From Verrucomicrobiota bacterium (lineage in GTDB: Bacteria > Verrucomicrobiota > Verrucomicrobiia > Opitutales > UBA953), in the NCBI GenBank assembly GCA_026397965.1, contig JAPLTU010000039.1, forward strand, positions 190,039 through 254,038: 64,000 nucleotides of DNA, given 5' to 3'. Under the pieces are notes generated by a model that saw only the letters and a program-made list of their open reading frames with translations, searched no databases and was not told the origin of the DNA. Position 1 is the first letter of the stretch, and each line of letters opens with the position of its first letter. This document shows, piece by piece, positions 43,622 to 53,184 of this stretch. The position numbers and the translations under genes are program-made.

Positions 43622-45178
43622 TTATTCCCACTCGATCGTCGCAGGCGGCTTCGATGAAACGTCGTAGACGACCCGATTGATGCCTTTGACTTCATTGATG
43701 ATGCGGGTCGAGGCACGCTGAAGGACATCGTAAGGCAGGCGCGCCCAATCAGCCGTCATGGCATCGGAAGACGTGACTGCCCGCAGGGCGCAGACGTTAT
43801 CGTAAGTTCGCCCATCGCCCATGACCCCGACGCTGCGCACCGGTAGGAAGACCGCGAAGGCTTGCCAGACTTTGGCGTACTGGCCGGAGGTGCGGAGTTC
43901 GTTAATAAAGATATCATCCGCCTTCCGAAGAATCTCCAGACGCTCCTGAGTGATTTCCCCGCAGACGCGGACGGCAAGTCCAGGGCCCGGGAAGGGGTGG
44001 CGCCAAACCATTTCGTGTGGCAGGCCCAAAGCTTCGCCTAAAGCTCGGACTTCATCTTTGAATAATTCACGAAGCGGCTCGAGTAGCTTGAGCTTCATGT
44101 GCTTAGGCAGACCGCCGACGTTGTGGTGGCTCTTAATTGTGGCGGCCGGCCCCCCGTTCGGCGAGAGCGACTCGATCACGTCGGGATACAAAGTGCCTTG
44201 GGCAAGGAACTCTACTTTGCCCTTCTTGGCCTTGGAGACATCCTTGATGGAACGTTCAAAGACCTTGATGAATTCGTGTCCGATAATTTTCCGTTTCCTT
44301 TCCGGATCCGTAACGCCTTTAAGTTTCCCGAGAAAAGCCGCCGAGGCGTCAACGACCCGAAGGTCGACCTTAAATCGACCGCGGAACATCTTCTCGACTT
44401 GGGCGCGCTCCCCTAAGCGCAGGAGCCCGTTATCGACAAAAACGCAGGTGAGCTGCTTGCCAATCGCGCGCTGAATCAAGGCCGCTGCGACTGAGGAATC
44501 GACGCCGCCGGAAAGGCCCAAAATCACCTGAGACTTGCCTACTTTTTCGCGGATCTCGCCGACGGCGGTCTCGACATAGTCATCCATCTTCCAATCCGGC
44601 TTGCAGCGGCAGATACGGAAGAGAAAGTTGCGCAAGATATCGATACCGCGCTCCGAGTGCGCGACTTCGGGGTGAAACTGGATGCCGTAAAAACGACGCT
44701 TCTGATCTTCGACGACGGCACACTCGGAGTTTTCGGTGTGGGCGACCGCCTTGAAGCCCCGGGGAAGGCGCGAGACCTTGTCGCCGTGAGAATTCCAAAC
44801 CCGCAAAGGAGATTTAAGTCCTTGGAGGAGTTGCGAGCCTTTACGGAAAGAAAGCATACCATGCCCATATTCCCGATGGGTACTGCTCGCGACATTACCG
44901 CCAAGCATCTGGCCCATCAATTGTACACCATAGCAAATTCCGAGCACGGGTACGCCCATTTCAAAGACGCCCGGGTGAGGATGAGGTGAGCCAGGCGCTT
45001 TCACGCTCGAAGGGCCGCCGGAAAGGATCACTCCCACGACGCCGTCAGCCTTCAGGGTCTCGGGCGTGACGCCGAACGGATAGATCCGCGAATGCACATT
45101 ACATTCACGGATGCGGCGCGCGATGACCTTGGTCAGCTGGGAGCCAAAATCGAGGATTGCGATGGACTGTGGAGCCAT
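43622..45178 (-). CDS. guaA: GMP synthase (glutamine-hydrolysing)
   Basis: 518 residues. The N-terminal class I amidotransferase has the Cys in [11 protein letters not shown] (about 82) and His/Glu in FHPEVAHSE (about 170). The ATP-pyrophosphatase P-loop is [10 protein letters not shown] (about 225), and the C-terminal dimerisation domain ends [16 protein letters not shown]. It converts XMP to GMP with glutamine in purine synthesis. It follows the zinc-ribbon gene by 19 bases and precedes dnaX by 52. Confidence 0.98.
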   Translation of the reverse strand: MAPQSIAILDFGSQLTKVIARRIRECNVHSRIYPFGVTPETLKADGVVGVILSGGPSSVKAPGSPHPHPGVFEMGVPVLGICYGVQLMGQMLGGNVASSTHREYGHGMLSFRKGSQLLQGLKSPLRVWNSHGDKVSRLPRGFKAVAHTENSECAVVEDQKRRFYGIQFHPEVAHSERGIDILRNFLFRICRCKPDWKMDDYVETAVGEIREKVGKSQVILGLSGGVDSSVAAALIQRAIGKQLTCVFVDNGLLRLGERAQVEKMFRGRFKVDLRVVDASAAFLGKLKGVTDPERKRKIIGHEFIKVFERSIKDVSKAKKGKVEFLAQGTLYPDVIESLSPNGGPAATIKSHHNVGGLPKHMKLKLLEPLRELFKDEVRALGEALGLPHEMVWRHPFPGPGLAVRVCGEITQERLEILRKADDIFINELRTSGQYAKVWQAFAVFLPVRSVGVMGDGRTYDNVCALRAVTSSDAMTADWARLPYDVLQRASTRIINEVKGINRVVYDVSSKPPATIEWE

Positions 45179-45197
45179 GGGGGAAAGTTAGTGGGAA

Positions 45198-45431
45198 TCA
45201 GAACTTGAGGCGAACATTGTTCCAGCCGCAGCTTGGGCAGACCCCTTCTTCGCGGCGTCGCGGACGAACATAAGTCAGACCGCAACGCGCACAAGAAAAG
45301 GCTGAACTTAGCCGCCGGTGGTCAGAAAGGATCGCATCCCGGCGGTACCACGCTTGCAACCCGAAAAGAATCAAGGCCGCCAATCCGACTAAAAAGGCGA
45401 GGAAAACGCCGAGATCAACGGATTGTAGCAT
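45198..45431 (-). CDS. Small membrane-anchored zinc-ribbon protein
   Basis: 77 residues. One transmembrane helix (GVFLAFLVGLAALILFGL, residues 8-25) is followed by a cytoplasmic or periplasmic zinc ribbon, CARCGLTYV and CPSCGWNNV (Cys pairs CxxC-x16-CxxC). No family recognised. It begins just after the rplQ terminator and is 19 bases upstream of guaA, so it probably heads the guaA transcript. Confidence 0.7.
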   Translation of the reverse strand: MLQSVDLGVFLAFLVGLAALILFGLQAWYRRDAILSDHRRLSSAFSCARCGLTYVRPRRREEGVCPSCGWNNVRLKF

Positions 45432-45457
45432 GAGAGATGGGGTGGGTTCTAAAATGA

Positions 45458-45490
45458 CGAGACGCGCCGCCTGGGGGCGGACGCGTCTCG
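45458..45490 (-). terminator. Terminator after rplQ
   Basis: CGAGACGCG pairs with CGCGTCTCG around a GC-rich loop, followed on the minus strand by TCATTTTA, a weak T-tract. It ends the alpha ribosomal operon. Confidence 0.8.
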
Positions 45491-45512
45491 AGTTCAGGCC
45501 TGAAGTTGAGGC

Positions 45513-45983
45513 TTAGGCTTGAGCGGGAGCCTCGACGGCTTCCTTCTTTTGCTTCGGCTTCCGGGCAACCTTGGCCTTGGGAGTCATTGCCGGGGACTTA
45601 TCGTCCTTAGCCACAAGTTCGATCAAAGCGGTTTCGGAAGCATCACCCTTACGAGCGCCGAGCTTATAGATGCGGGTATAGCCGCCATTACGCGAAAGGC
45701 ATGGGGTGACGCGCTCTTTGAAGAGAAGCGCACAAGCCGCTTCATTCCGGAGCTTAGCCAAGGCCAAGCGGTAATAATGCAATTTGACGGATTTATCGGA
45801 AGACTCAGCAGCCTTCTTCGCGTAGGTCATCAGACGTTCAGCGAAGGGACGCAAAGCCCGGGCACGAGAAAGCGTCGTGGTGATACGAGCATTAGTAAAT
45901 AATGCTGCAGCGAGATTGGCCACGAGCGAACGGCGGTGAGCCGTCTTGACGCCGAGGACGTGTTTATGTTTGCGGTGACGCAT
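45513..45983 (-). CDS. rplQ: Ribosomal protein L17
   Basis: 156 residues; the core (MRHRKHKHVLGVKTAHRRSL, NARITTTLSRARALRPFAE) occupies about 125 residues. A Lys/Ala-rich tail of about 30 residues (PKAKVARKPKQKKEAVEAP) extends beyond the usual L17 end. It binds 23S rRNA near the exit tunnel. Last gene of the alpha operon, 14 bases after rpoA. Confidence 0.97.
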   Translation of the reverse strand: MRHRKHKHVLGVKTAHRRSLVANLAAALFTNARITTTLSRARALRPFAERLMTYAKKAAESSDKSVKLHYYRLALAKLRNEAACALLFKERVTPCLSRNGGYTRIYKLGARKGDASETALIELVAKDDKSPAMTPKAKVARKPKQKKEAVEAPAQA

Positions 45984-45997
45984 AGGTTAAATCCGGA

Positions 45998-47014
45998 TTA
46001 TGCGTTAACGCCCTTATCGAGCATGCTCTCGTTGATTTTCTGCCCGAGGGAAAGGCCGAGCTGTTCGAGCTTGGCTTTGATCTCGTTCAGCGACTTCTTA
46101 CCGAAGTTGCGGTACTTGAGCATCTCTTGTTCGGTCTTCATCGCGAGTTCACCCACGGTATTAATGTTTGCATTGTTGAGGCAATTCGCCGCACGAACGG
46201 AAAGCTCAATTTCGTTGACGGACATATTGAGCAGCTTGCGGAGACGGTTGGTCTCTTCGCTGATTTCTTTATGGCCGGTTTCAAATTCAACCGAGTCAGC
46301 AGAAACGGTATCAAACACTTCCAGGTGGTGGCGCATAATGGCCGAAGCCTCTTTGAGCGCTTCGTCCGGGGTAATGCGGCCGTCAGTGGAAATTTCGAGT
46401 ACGAGCTTATCGAAGTCGGTCTTGTCACCCGAACGGGTGCTCTCGACTGAGTACTTAGCCGAGGTCACAGGCGAGAAAAGCGAATCGACTGGAATCGAGC
46501 CGATAGCCTGTTCCACCTTTTTATTTTCTTCGGCAGAAGCCCAGCTACGTCCGACGGTGATTTCGAGATCAGCGTAGAAACGGCGCTTGCGATCAATCGT
46601 GCAGATCACTTGGTCTGGATTGACGAGCGTGACCGTAGTCCCCTTGGTCTCGAACTTGATGTCGGAGGCCTTGACCGGACCAGCCTTATTCACGTCGATG
46701 GTGCCTTTGAAGGCTTCGCGCTTATTGGCCTCGGTACGAATGCGCACCTTCTTGAGGTTAAGGACAATTTCCGTGACGTCTTCAACGACGCCTTCGATCG
46801 GCTGGAATTCGTGCTGGACGCCTTCGATGGTCACCGCGGAGACGGCGGCACCTTCGATGGAGCTGAGCAGGATACGGCGCAGAGAGTTGCCGATGGTATG
46901 TCCGAAGCCGGTTTCGAATGGCTCCGCGAAATACTTGGCGTAGGTGGGGGTGGCCGAAGATTCCTCTTTTTTGAGGCTCTTGGGGCGTTGAAATTGTCCG
47001 AGTCGCTTGGGCAT
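45998..47014 (-). CDS. rpoA: RNA polymerase alpha subunit
   Basis: 338 residues. The N-terminal assembly domain has FEPFETGFGHTIGNSLRRIL (here AEPFETGFGHTIGNSLRR) and VQHEFQPIEGVVEDVTEI; the C-terminal domain has the HhH motif ANINTVGELAMKTEQEMLK and NFGKKSLNEIKAKLEQLGL for DNA and activator contact. Dimerisation nucleates the polymerase. In the alpha operon after rpsD. Confidence 0.98.
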   Translation of the reverse strand: MPKRLGQFQRPKSLKKEESSATPTYAKYFAEPFETGFGHTIGNSLRRILLSSIEGAAVSAVTIEGVQHEFQPIEGVVEDVTEIVLNLKKVRIRTEANKREAFKGTIDVNKAGPVKASDIKFETKGTTVTLVNPDQVICTIDRKRRFYADLEITVGRSWASAEENKKVEQAIGSIPVDSLFSPVTSAKYSVESTRSGDKTDFDKLVLEISTDGRITPDEALKEASAIMRHHLEVFDTVSADSVEFETGHKEISEETNRLRKLLNMSVNEIELSVRAANCLNNANINTVGELAMKTEQEMLKYRNFGKKSLNEIKAKLEQLGLSLGQKINESMLDKGVNA

Positions 47015-47048
47015 GGCAGGTAGTCCTATTGGGTTGGGTTGGGTTGAA

Positions 47049-47657
47049 TCAGCGGCTGTAGAATTCGACGATGATCTGGACGTTGATGTCAGAGGGGAGT
47101 TCTTCCTTGGCTGGCTCGCGAACGACCTGTCCGTTGAGTTGCTCTGGGAGAACGACGAGCCATGCAGGGCACGAACGCCCTTGGCCTTCTTCGACGGCGC
47201 GGGTGGCGAGCTGCTTGGAGGAGGTACGGTCGCGGACTTCGAGCTTATCGCCAGGGGAGGCGGAGAAGCTGGCGACGTCGACCTTGTGGCCGTTAACGCG
47301 GATATGGCCGTGGGCTACCAACTGACGGGCAGCGGCACGGGAATTTGCGAAACCAAGGCGATAGACCACATTGTCGAGACGGGTCTCGAGGATGCGGAGG
47401 AAATTGTCGCCGGCGACGCCACCCATGCGCTTAGCGCGGGCGAACGAGAGACGGAACTGCTTTTCGGTGAGCCCGTACATCATGCGAAGCTTTTGCTTCT
47501 CATTGAGGCCGACGCCGTATTCGGAAACCTTGCGGCGAGTGGTCTTGCCGTGGATGCCCGGAGGATAGGGACGACGTTCTTCACCCTTGGAGGTGTTGAA
47601 GATATTCTGACCGAAACGACGGTTCAGCTTGGTGGTAGGTCCAGTGTAGCGGGACAT
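47049..47657 (-). CDS. rpsD: Ribosomal protein S4
   Basis: 202 residues, standard. MSRYTGPTTKLNRRFGQNIF, the zinc-free form of the N-terminus (no Cys), with the S4 domain RLDNVVYRLGFANSRAAARQ. It nucleates 30S assembly and represses the alpha operon in other bacteria. The region before the ATG is very A-rich (aaaataaaaaaac) with no Shine-Dalgarno, so initiation may rely on an unstructured leader. Confidence 0.97.
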   Translation of the reverse strand: MSRYTGPTTKLNRRFGQNIFNTSKGEERRPYPPGIHGKTTRRKVSEYGVGLNEKQKLRMMYGLTEKQFRLSFARAKRMGGVAGDNFLRILETRLDNVVYRLGFANSRAAARQLVAHGHIRVNGHKVDVASFSASPGDKLEVRDRTSSKQLATRAVEEGQGRSCPAWLVVLPEQLNGQVVREPAKEELPSDINVQIIVEFYSR

Positions 47658-47740
47658 GTTTTTTTATTTTTTGTATAGATGGCGGAGTGAGAGGACCCGC
47701 CCGGTTTGCCATAGCCGGACGGTGATGCGAAAAGGGGGGA

Positions 47741-48292
47741 TTAAACGCGGCGACGCTTGGGCGGGCGGCAACCGTTGTGGGGAATCGGCGTGGTATCGAG
47801 AATCGAGGTCACGTTCAGGCCAAGGACCTGCAACGCGCGAATCGCGCTGTCGCGACCCATGCCCGGACCCTTCACGCGAACGGAAACATCCTTGAGTCCG
47901 TGTGCCATGGCGAGCTTCGCAGCTTCCTGACAGACGACCTGTGCGGCGTAAGCCGTCGATTTACGAGAGCCGCGGAACTGGTGTCGTCCGGCGCTGCCCC
48001 AGGAGATCACATTGCCGCTGGCATCCGTGATCGTCACTTTGGTGTTATTGAAAGTCGCAAGGATATGACAGATACCTACGGTGATATTCTTCGATCCTTT
48101 GGCACGGCGGACCTTAATTTCGCCGATGTCTTCGCCGAGTAATTCCTTGGCGGTGATTTCTTTGCGCTCCGGGGCGGCAGCTTCGACGGGAGCAACCACG
48201 GGGGCGGCAGCGTCGGCGGCGGGGGCAGCAGCATCAGCCGCCGGGGCTTTTGGCTTACGTACCTTGGGAGTCTTGGGGGCTTCTTCGCTCAT
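47741..48292 (-). CDS. rpsK: Ribosomal protein S11 with Ala/Pro-rich N-terminal extension
   Basis: 183 residues versus about 129 usually. The first 50 or so residues are low-complexity ([19 protein letters not shown]), and the canonical S11 core follows ([30 protein letters not shown] end). It lies in the 30S platform near the E site. The start is the ATG with an in-frame extension that shows no stop, so the extension appears real. Confidence 0.95.
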   Translation of the reverse strand: MSEEAPKTPKVRKPKAPAADAAAPAADAAAPVVAPVEAAAPERKEITAKELLGEDIGEIKVRRAKGSKNITVGICHILATFNNTKVTITDASGNVISWGSAGRHQFRGSRKSTAYAAQVVCQEAAKLAMAHGLKDVSVRVKGPGMGRDSAIRALQVLGLNVTSILDTTPIPHNGCRPPKRRRV

Positions 48293-48318
48293 CGTTAAAT
48301 AGTATTAGGAGATAAATT

Positions 48319-48699
48319 TTACTTCGCTGGAGCCGCGGCGACGCCAACCGTCTTACGCTTACCCTTACGGGTACGAGCGTTAGTACGGGTACGTTGACCA
48401 CGGACGGGGAGACCACGGAAATGGCGCAATCCGCGGTAGCACTTGATGGCCTGGAGACGCTTCAGATTTTGCGCGATATCGCGGCGCAAGTCGCCTTCGC
48501 ACTTGTAACCCATGCGCACGATGTACTCGACGATCTTATTAAGCTGTTCCTCCGAAAGATTTTGGGCCCGCATCGCAGGATCAAAGCCTAAAGCTTCGCA
48601 AATCTCTGTGGCACGGCAGGGGCCGATACCATAGATATAGCGGAGAGAAATCTCTACTTTCTTGTTGTTGGGAATGTCTACGCCGAGGATTCGAGGCAT
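48319..48699 (-). CDS. rpsM: Ribosomal protein S13
   Basis: The ORF runs upstream, but the ATG at 48699 gives [20 protein letters not shown] and 126 residues, normal for S13. The C-terminus is the basic tail [20 protein letters not shown]. It contacts tRNA at the P site and forms an inter-subunit bridge. The 78-base gap to map is too short for rpmJ, which normally lies here. Confidence 0.97.
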   Translation of the reverse strand: MPRILGVDIPNNKKVEISLRYIYGIGPCRATEICEALGFDPAMRAQNLSEEQLNKIVEYIVRMGYKCEGDLRRDIAQNLKRLQAIKCYRGLRHFRGLPVRGQRTRTNARTRKGKRKTVGVAAAPAK

Positions 48700-48777
48700 G
48701 GTGTCCGTGCTGGTTGGAAGGTGGGAAAGAGGTCGGAACTTGAAGGTTCGTGGTGGATTTGGAAGCAAAAAATGCGG

Positions 48778-49539
48778 TTAAGGTAGAGTTAAAATTTCAA
48801 CCCCTGTTTCGGTCACTAAAACAGTGTGTTCAAAGTGAGCCGAAGGCTTACCGTCGGCGGTCCGGGCCGTCCAACCATCGGCGGCCATAATAATCTTATG
48901 GGTGCCGAGATTTACCATCGGTTCAATGGCTAAAGCCATCCCAGGCAATAACTTAGTTCCAGTTCCAGCCTTACCATAATTAGGAATTTGGGGTTCTTCG
49001 TGCATCTTGCGCCCTACCCCGTGCCCAACGAAGTCACGTACAATGCCATAGCCGCCGGGGGCCAAGGCCGCCTGGATGGCCGCAGAGATGTCCCCGACCC
49101 TGCTTCCGGGCCGAACCGCTGCGATTCCTGCCATCAGCGCTTTTTCGGTATCCTGACAAAGCTGGCGGGCATCTGGGGCTACTTTGCCCACGAGGAGAGT
49201 CCGGGCATTATCTCCGATAAAGCCATCACGCCGGACAACCACATCGAGAGAGACCAAATCTCCTTCGCGGATAATCCGATCCGGGGCGCCGATACCGTGC
49301 ACGATTTCATCGTTTAAAGAAATGCAGACGTGGCCGGGGTAACTCAGCCGCCCCACCACATAACCCAAACAGGCACTCTCACACCCGTGCCGCAGCATCA
49401 AACCGCGGGCCGCAGCATCGAGGCCGGCCGTAGAAATACCTGGGACAACCAAATCGGCAAGGTCGTGCAGGACGCGGGCGGCAGCCGTACAAGCGGCACG
49501 CATACGGCTGACATCTTCGCCCGACTTCAGATCAATCAT
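48778..49539 (-). CDS. map: Methionine aminopeptidase, type I
   Basis: Start taken at the ATG 49539 (MIDLKSGEDVSRMRAAC), 10 bases after the secY stop; the ORF track begins at a TTG that would overlap secY. 253 residues. The five metal ligands are recognisable: Asp in SLDVVVRR and GFIGDNA, His in GHGVGRKMHEEP, Glu in ALAIEPM, Glu in TVLVTETG. It removes N-terminal Met co-translationally. It lies between secY and rpsM, as in many spc operons. Confidence 0.95.
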   Translation of the reverse strand: MIDLKSGEDVSRMRAACTAAARVLHDLADLVVPGISTAGLDAAARGLMLRHGCESACLGYVVGRLSYPGHVCISLNDEIVHGIGAPDRIIREGDLVSLDVVVRRDGFIGDNARTLLVGKVAPDARQLCQDTEKALMAGIAAVRPGSRVGDISAAIQAALAPGGYGIVRDFVGHGVGRKMHEEPQIPNYGKAGTGTKLLPGMALAIEPMVNLGTHKIIMAADGWTARTADGKPSAHFEHTVLVTETGVEILTLP

Positions 49540-49549
49540 CCGACGAGGC

Positions 49550-51076
49550 TCAGCGAGCAAGAGGACCCCAATGATTCAAGGCCCAGGCTACGGTACCGAG
49601 AACAAAAAGGATGAGGCAGGTCTTTTCCAGCGAACCCAAAGCACTTGCTTCAGATTCAGCCCGGAGGCCCGCTGCGGGGACGGCGACGCCACCAATCCGA
49701 CCCTTCTTCAGGAAGCCTTCGTAGTTACGTTGCAATAAATAGGTCTCCACTTGGCGCATCGAATCCAACATGACGCCAACGGTAATCAAGCCCCCGGTAC
49801 CACCCAAGAAAGTAGCCAAGCGCATCGGGAAATTAAGCTGCAAGATAAATAGGTCGGGCATCAAGGCGATGATGAGCAGGAACAAGGAGCCGGCCAGCGT
49901 GAGCCGGGTCATCACGAAGTCGAGGAACTGGGCGGTATGCTCTCCGGGACGAACGCCGAGGATGTAGCCGTTATTCTTCTTCAGATCATCCGCAATTTGG
50001 ACCGGACGGAACATGATGCTGATCCAGAAGTAGCTGAAACCAAAGATTAGAATCGCGTAAACCGTGTAATAAAAACCGTTATTACGCGAAAAGAAATCTG
50101 CCCAAGAACGAAGGAAAGCGAGCTGCGGCGACAAGGTGCTCAAAGGATTGAGCAACATCGGAGGGAAGCTCATGATGGCGCCCGCGAAAATGACCGGCAT
50201 CACGCCCGCGTAATTCACTTTAAGCGGCAAATAGTTGGTCTGCGCACCGTACATCTTACGACCGACCATGCGCTGCGCGTACTGGATCGGAATCTTCCGG
50301 ACCGCTTGGTTGATCGCCACCATCGCAGCAGTCACGAGTACGAAGAGCAATGCCATCCCGGCGGCCTTTTCCCAGCCATGGGAATTGGCGGCGGCATCTC
50401 CGATTTTGCCACCGAAAGTCAAACCGACGAAAGAAGTAATCGCTCCAGGAATATCGGCCAAGATGCCAATGGTGATCAGGACGGACGTGCCATTACCGAT
50501 ACCGCGCTGCGTGATTTGTTCGCCCAGCCACAGCATGACGATGGCGCCGGAGGTCAGGAGACAAATGCCGAGACACACGAAGAGCGTCTTGCTCTGCATC
50601 ACCACGATGGTGCCTTGGAAATTTCCTAAACCAAGAGCCTGGCCGACCTGCTGAGGATTACAGAAGGCCCCCAACAACAAAGCAGACTGAACAACCGCAA
50701 TGATAATTGTAAGGTAGCGGGAGTATTGGGCTACCTTCTGGCGTCCAACTTCGCCTTCTTGCTGCAAGCGGGCGATGGAAGGCACGACGGCCGACATCAG
50801 CTGCATGATGATCGATGCGCTGATATAGGGCATGATGCCCAAGGAAAATACCGCACCCTTAAGGAGCGCACCACCGGTGAACATATTATACATCGCGACC
50901 ACTCCGCCCGACGACTTGTCGGCCATCGAATGGTAGTAATCCATGATGTCCTTAGGGTCGATCCCCGGCAGAGGGATGTTTGCGCCGATTCGCGCCACGA
51001 AAATCAGAGCGACCGTGGCAACCAGCCGTGCCCTCAGCTCTGGAATCCTCCAACAGTTGGCGAAGGCCGAAAACAT
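49550..51076 (-). CDS. secY: Preprotein translocase subunit SecY
   Basis: Start at the ATG 51076 (MFSAFANCWRIPELRARL); the ORF track begins at a GTG that overlaps rplO. 508 residues, longer than E. coli SecY (443) partly through loops. Ten transmembrane helices, the plug region and the conserved loop RGIGNGTSVLITIGI are seen. With SecE (22.3 kb) it forms the translocation channel. Confidence 0.96.
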   Translation of the reverse strand: MFSAFANCWRIPELRARLVATVALIFVARIGANIPLPGIDPKDIMDYYHSMADKSSGGVVAMYNMFTGGALLKGAVFSLGIMPYISASIIMQLMSAVVPSIARLQQEGEVGRQKVAQYSRYLTIIIAVVQSALLLGAFCNPQQVGQALGLGNFQGTIVVMQSKTLFVCLGICLLTSGAIVMLWLGEQITQRGIGNGTSVLITIGILADIPGAITSFVGLTFGGKIGDAAANSHGWEKAAGMALLFVLVTAAMVAINQAVRKIPIQYAQRMVGRKMYGAQTNYLPLKVNYAGVMPVIFAGAIMSFPPMLLNPLSTLSPQLAFLRSWADFFSRNNGFYYTVYAILIFGFSYFWISIMFRPVQIADDLKKNNGYILGVRPGEHTAQFLDFVMTRLTLAGSLFLLIIALMPDLFILQLNFPMRLATFLGGTGGLITVGVMLDSMRQVETYLLQRNYEGFLKKGRIGGVAVPAAGLRAESEASALGSLEKTCLILFVLGTVAWALNHWGPLAR

Positions 51077-51099
51077 GGTGGAGCTTTGCGAACCGAGGT

Positions 51100-51567
51100 T
51101 CACTCAGCGACTCCGGTCGCTTTTTTTTCTTCGATTAGAATCACTTTTCCGCCTGCGGCCAAAATTTTGGCTTTAGCCGAATCAGAGAAACGATGCGCCT
51201 TAACGGTGACCGCACGTGAAAGATCGCCCGTGCCAAGAACCTTAAGGATTGGAGCGTTGGAGCGTAAAACGCCCGCGGCCTTGAACTCTTCGAGGCCGAA
51301 GACCTTGCCTTCGAGCTCTTGAATGTCGCACACGTTAACGACGGCGTAGTCGATGCGATTTACGTTATTAAATCCGCGCTTAGGCAAGCGACGGTAAAGG
51401 GGCATCTGGCCGCCTTCGAATCCGGGACGATGGCCGCCACCGGAACGGGCTTTCATGCCCTTGTGACCACGACCGGAAGTCTTGCCGTGACCAGTACCGC
51501 GGCCGCGGCCGAGGATTTTATGGCGGTGAGTGGAGCCCTTAATTTTGGGCAGAGAGTCGAGTTTCAT
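51100..51567 (-). CDS. rplO: Ribosomal protein L15
   Basis: 155 residues. MKLDSLPKIKGSTHRHKILG start, RGRGTGHGKTSGRGHKGMKA glycine-rich block, then RLPKRGFNN. It binds 23S rRNA. It directly follows rpsE with 15 bases between, leaving no room for rpmD (L30), which usually sits there. An A8 run lies near its 3' end. Confidence 0.97.
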   Translation of the reverse strand: MKLDSLPKIKGSTHRHKILGRGRGTGHGKTSGRGHKGMKARSGGGHRPGFEGGQMPLYRRLPKRGFNNVNRIDYAVVNVCDIQELEGKVFGLEEFKAAGVLRSNAPILKVLGTGDLSRAVTVKAHRFSDSAKAKILAAGGKVILIEEKKATGVAE

Positions 51568-51582
51568 GTCTATTTTTTCCGC

Positions 51583-52236
51583 TTAAGCGCGGAGGTTCTT
51601 GATTTGTTCGAGCGTACGGAGCTTGGACAGGCCGTCCATGGTCGCTTTCACGATGGCCTGAGGGTTGTTCGAACCCATGGATTTGGAAAGAACGTCCTTG
51701 AGGCCGACCACTTCAAGAACCGCACGGACGCCACCACCAGCAATCAAGCCAGTACCAGGCGCCGCCGGACGAAGCATGACGACGCCACCGTCGGCGTGTC
51801 CGATTACTTCGTGAGGAATGGTGTTACCGCGCAGATTGACGCGGACGAGGGCGCGGTGAGCGCGATCAGTTCCCTTGCGAATCGCATCAGGAACTTCCTT
51901 GGCCTTGCCGTAACCGACACCGACGCGACCTTTGCCGTCACCCGCGACGATCAAGGCGGCGAAATTGAAACGACGTCCACCCTTCACGACCTTAGAGCAT
52001 CGGTTGATGTGAACGACCTTATCGTTGTATTCAGATGCAGGCGCATCACTGCCGCGACCATCGCGACGCTGAGGACGACCACCACCAGGACCATTACGAC
52101 GACCCCCTGGGCCGCCTGGACCGCTAGGTCCGCCGGGTCCGCCAGGACCACGACGATCACCGCCAGGACCACGACGATCGCCGGGTCCGGCAGCAGGGGC
52201 GGCCGGAGCCGCGACATTCTTGGTTACTTCGCTCAT
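51583..52236 (-). CDS. rpsE: Ribosomal protein S5 with RG/GP-rich N-terminal extension
   Basis: 217 residues against about 165 usually. The first 66 residues hold repeats of GDRRGPGG and GPGGPGG, then the ordinary S5 core begins ([33 protein letters not shown]). It sits at the mRNA entry side of the 30S. The extension is basic and disordered and could add RNA contacts. It lies between rplR and rplO. Confidence 0.95.
   Translation of the reverse strand: MSEVTKNVAAPAAPAAGPGDRRGPGGDRRGPGGPGGPSGPGGPGGRRNGPGGGRPQRRDGRGSDAPASEYNDKVVHINRCSKVVKGGRRFNFAALIVAGDGKGRVGVGYGKAKEVPDAIRKGTDRAHRALVRVNLRGNTIPHEVIGHADGGVVMLRPAAPGTGLIAGGGVRAVLEVVGLKDVLSKSMGSNNPQAIVKATMDGLSKLRTLEQIKNLRA
52141..52182 (-). repeat. 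21-bp tandem repeat in rpsE
   Basis: Two copies of gccaggaccacgacgatcRcc, one mismatch apart, encode the GDRRGPG units. It is in the N-terminal extension of S5. Confidence 0.9.
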
Positions 52237-52241
52237 GTAAA

Positions 52242-52604
52242 TTAGAAGCTAAGGCCGGACTTACGTGCGGCTTCGGCAAAGGACTTGACGGTTCCGTGGT
52301 AACGACGACCGGCACGGTCGAAGACCACAACATTGAGACCAGCGGCTTTGGCTTTGACGCCGAAGGCTTCGCCGAAAACCGTAGCTCCAGCCACGGTAGG
52401 TCGGAGCTTTTGGCCACGCATATCCTTGGAGGTGGTCGCGAGCGAAACGAGGGTGACACCCTTGTCGTCGTCGATTGCTTGGGCGTAAAGATGCATGTGT
52501 GTCATCTTGAGAGCCACGCGGGGGCGGGCAGCGGTACCGCGCACCGTTTTGCGGATGCGCCAGCGACGCTTTTGCGCGAGTAGATTCTTCTTCTGCAGTT
52601 TCAT
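52242..52604 (-). CDS. rplR: Ribosomal protein L18
   Basis: 120 residues. [18 protein letters not shown]-like segment ([20 protein letters not shown]), and [20 protein letters not shown] in the C-terminal 5S rRNA-binding fold. It binds 5S rRNA in the central protuberance. It precedes rpsE by 5 bases. Confidence 0.97.
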   Translation of the reverse strand: MKLQKKNLLAQKRRWRIRKTVRGTAARPRVALKMTHMHLYAQAIDDDKGVTLVSLATTSKDMRGQKLRPTVAGATVFGEAFGVKAKAAGLNVVVFDRAGRRYHGTVKSFAEAARKSGLSF

Positions 52605-52624
52605 GGAAAAGTGAGGCGAGCGGA

Positions 52625-53161
52625 TTAGGCCGTCTTTTTGCCCTCCTTGCGGCGTACGTATTCACCTTCGACGCGGACGCCCTTACCTTTGTAAGGCTCG
52701 ACAGGCTTGTAGAGCTTAATGGTCGAGGCCACTTGACCAACCATATGGCGATCAGGACCGGAGATGAGTAATTTGGTGCCGTCGGTCACCACCACGCTAA
52801 CTCCCGCAGGAATTTCGTAGTTGATCGGGTGAGAATAGCCTAACGCGAGGTCGAGCTTGTTACCCTTAAGGATGGCCTTGAACCCAACGCCTTCAATCAG
52901 GAGGGTCTTGGAGTAACCCGTGGCGACGCCTTCAACCATATTACGGATGATGGCGCGGATGGTGCCGTGAAGGGCGCCCGCTTCTTTCTTTTCAGTGAGG
53001 TCGGCGACCGTGACGATATTACTGTCAACGGTGACACCGATCTCCTTAGGGAAAGGCTTTGAGAGTTTGCCCTTAGGCCCTTCGACGAAAACAACGTTAC
53101 CAGTGACGGTGACTTTGACTCCGGCGGGGATTGTGACGGGCTGCTTACCAATTCGGCTCAT
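52625..53161 (-). CDS. rplF: Ribosomal protein L6
   Basis: 178 residues. MSRIGKQPVTIPAGVKVTV start, and two homologous halves with the C-terminal signature PEPYKGKGVR-type VEPYKGKGVRVEGEYVRRKE. Binds near the sarcin-ricin loop. 20-base gap to rplR. Confidence 0.98.
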   Translation of the reverse strand: MSRIGKQPVTIPAGVKVTVTGNVVFVEGPKGKLSKPFPKEIGVTVDSNIVTVADLTEKKEAGALHGTIRAIIRNMVEGVATGYSKTLLIEGVGFKAILKGNKLDLALGYSHPINYEIPAGVSVVVTDGTKLLISGPDRHMVGQVASTIKLYKPVEPYKGKGVRVEGEYVRRKEGKKTA

Positions 53162-53184
53162 GGCTTTGTTTTGTTGGGTCGGGG

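Noticed and set aside
48700-48777. Hidden rpmJ (L36) between map and rpsM
   Set aside because: The gap is 78 bases, too short for the 37-38 codons of L36, and no matching residues are seen.
51119-51130. A8 run near the 3' end of rplO as a slippage site
   Set aside because: It sits at the last codons, where a shift has little effect, and no second product is suggested.
52039-52236. Repeats in rpsE as a CRISPR-like array
   Set aside because: Only two 21-base units, in frame inside a coding region, with no spacers.
51319-52245. 308-residue plus-strand ORF antisense to rplO and rpsE
   Set aside because: The Thr-rich tail is the mirror of the S5 Gly/Arg extension; no domain.
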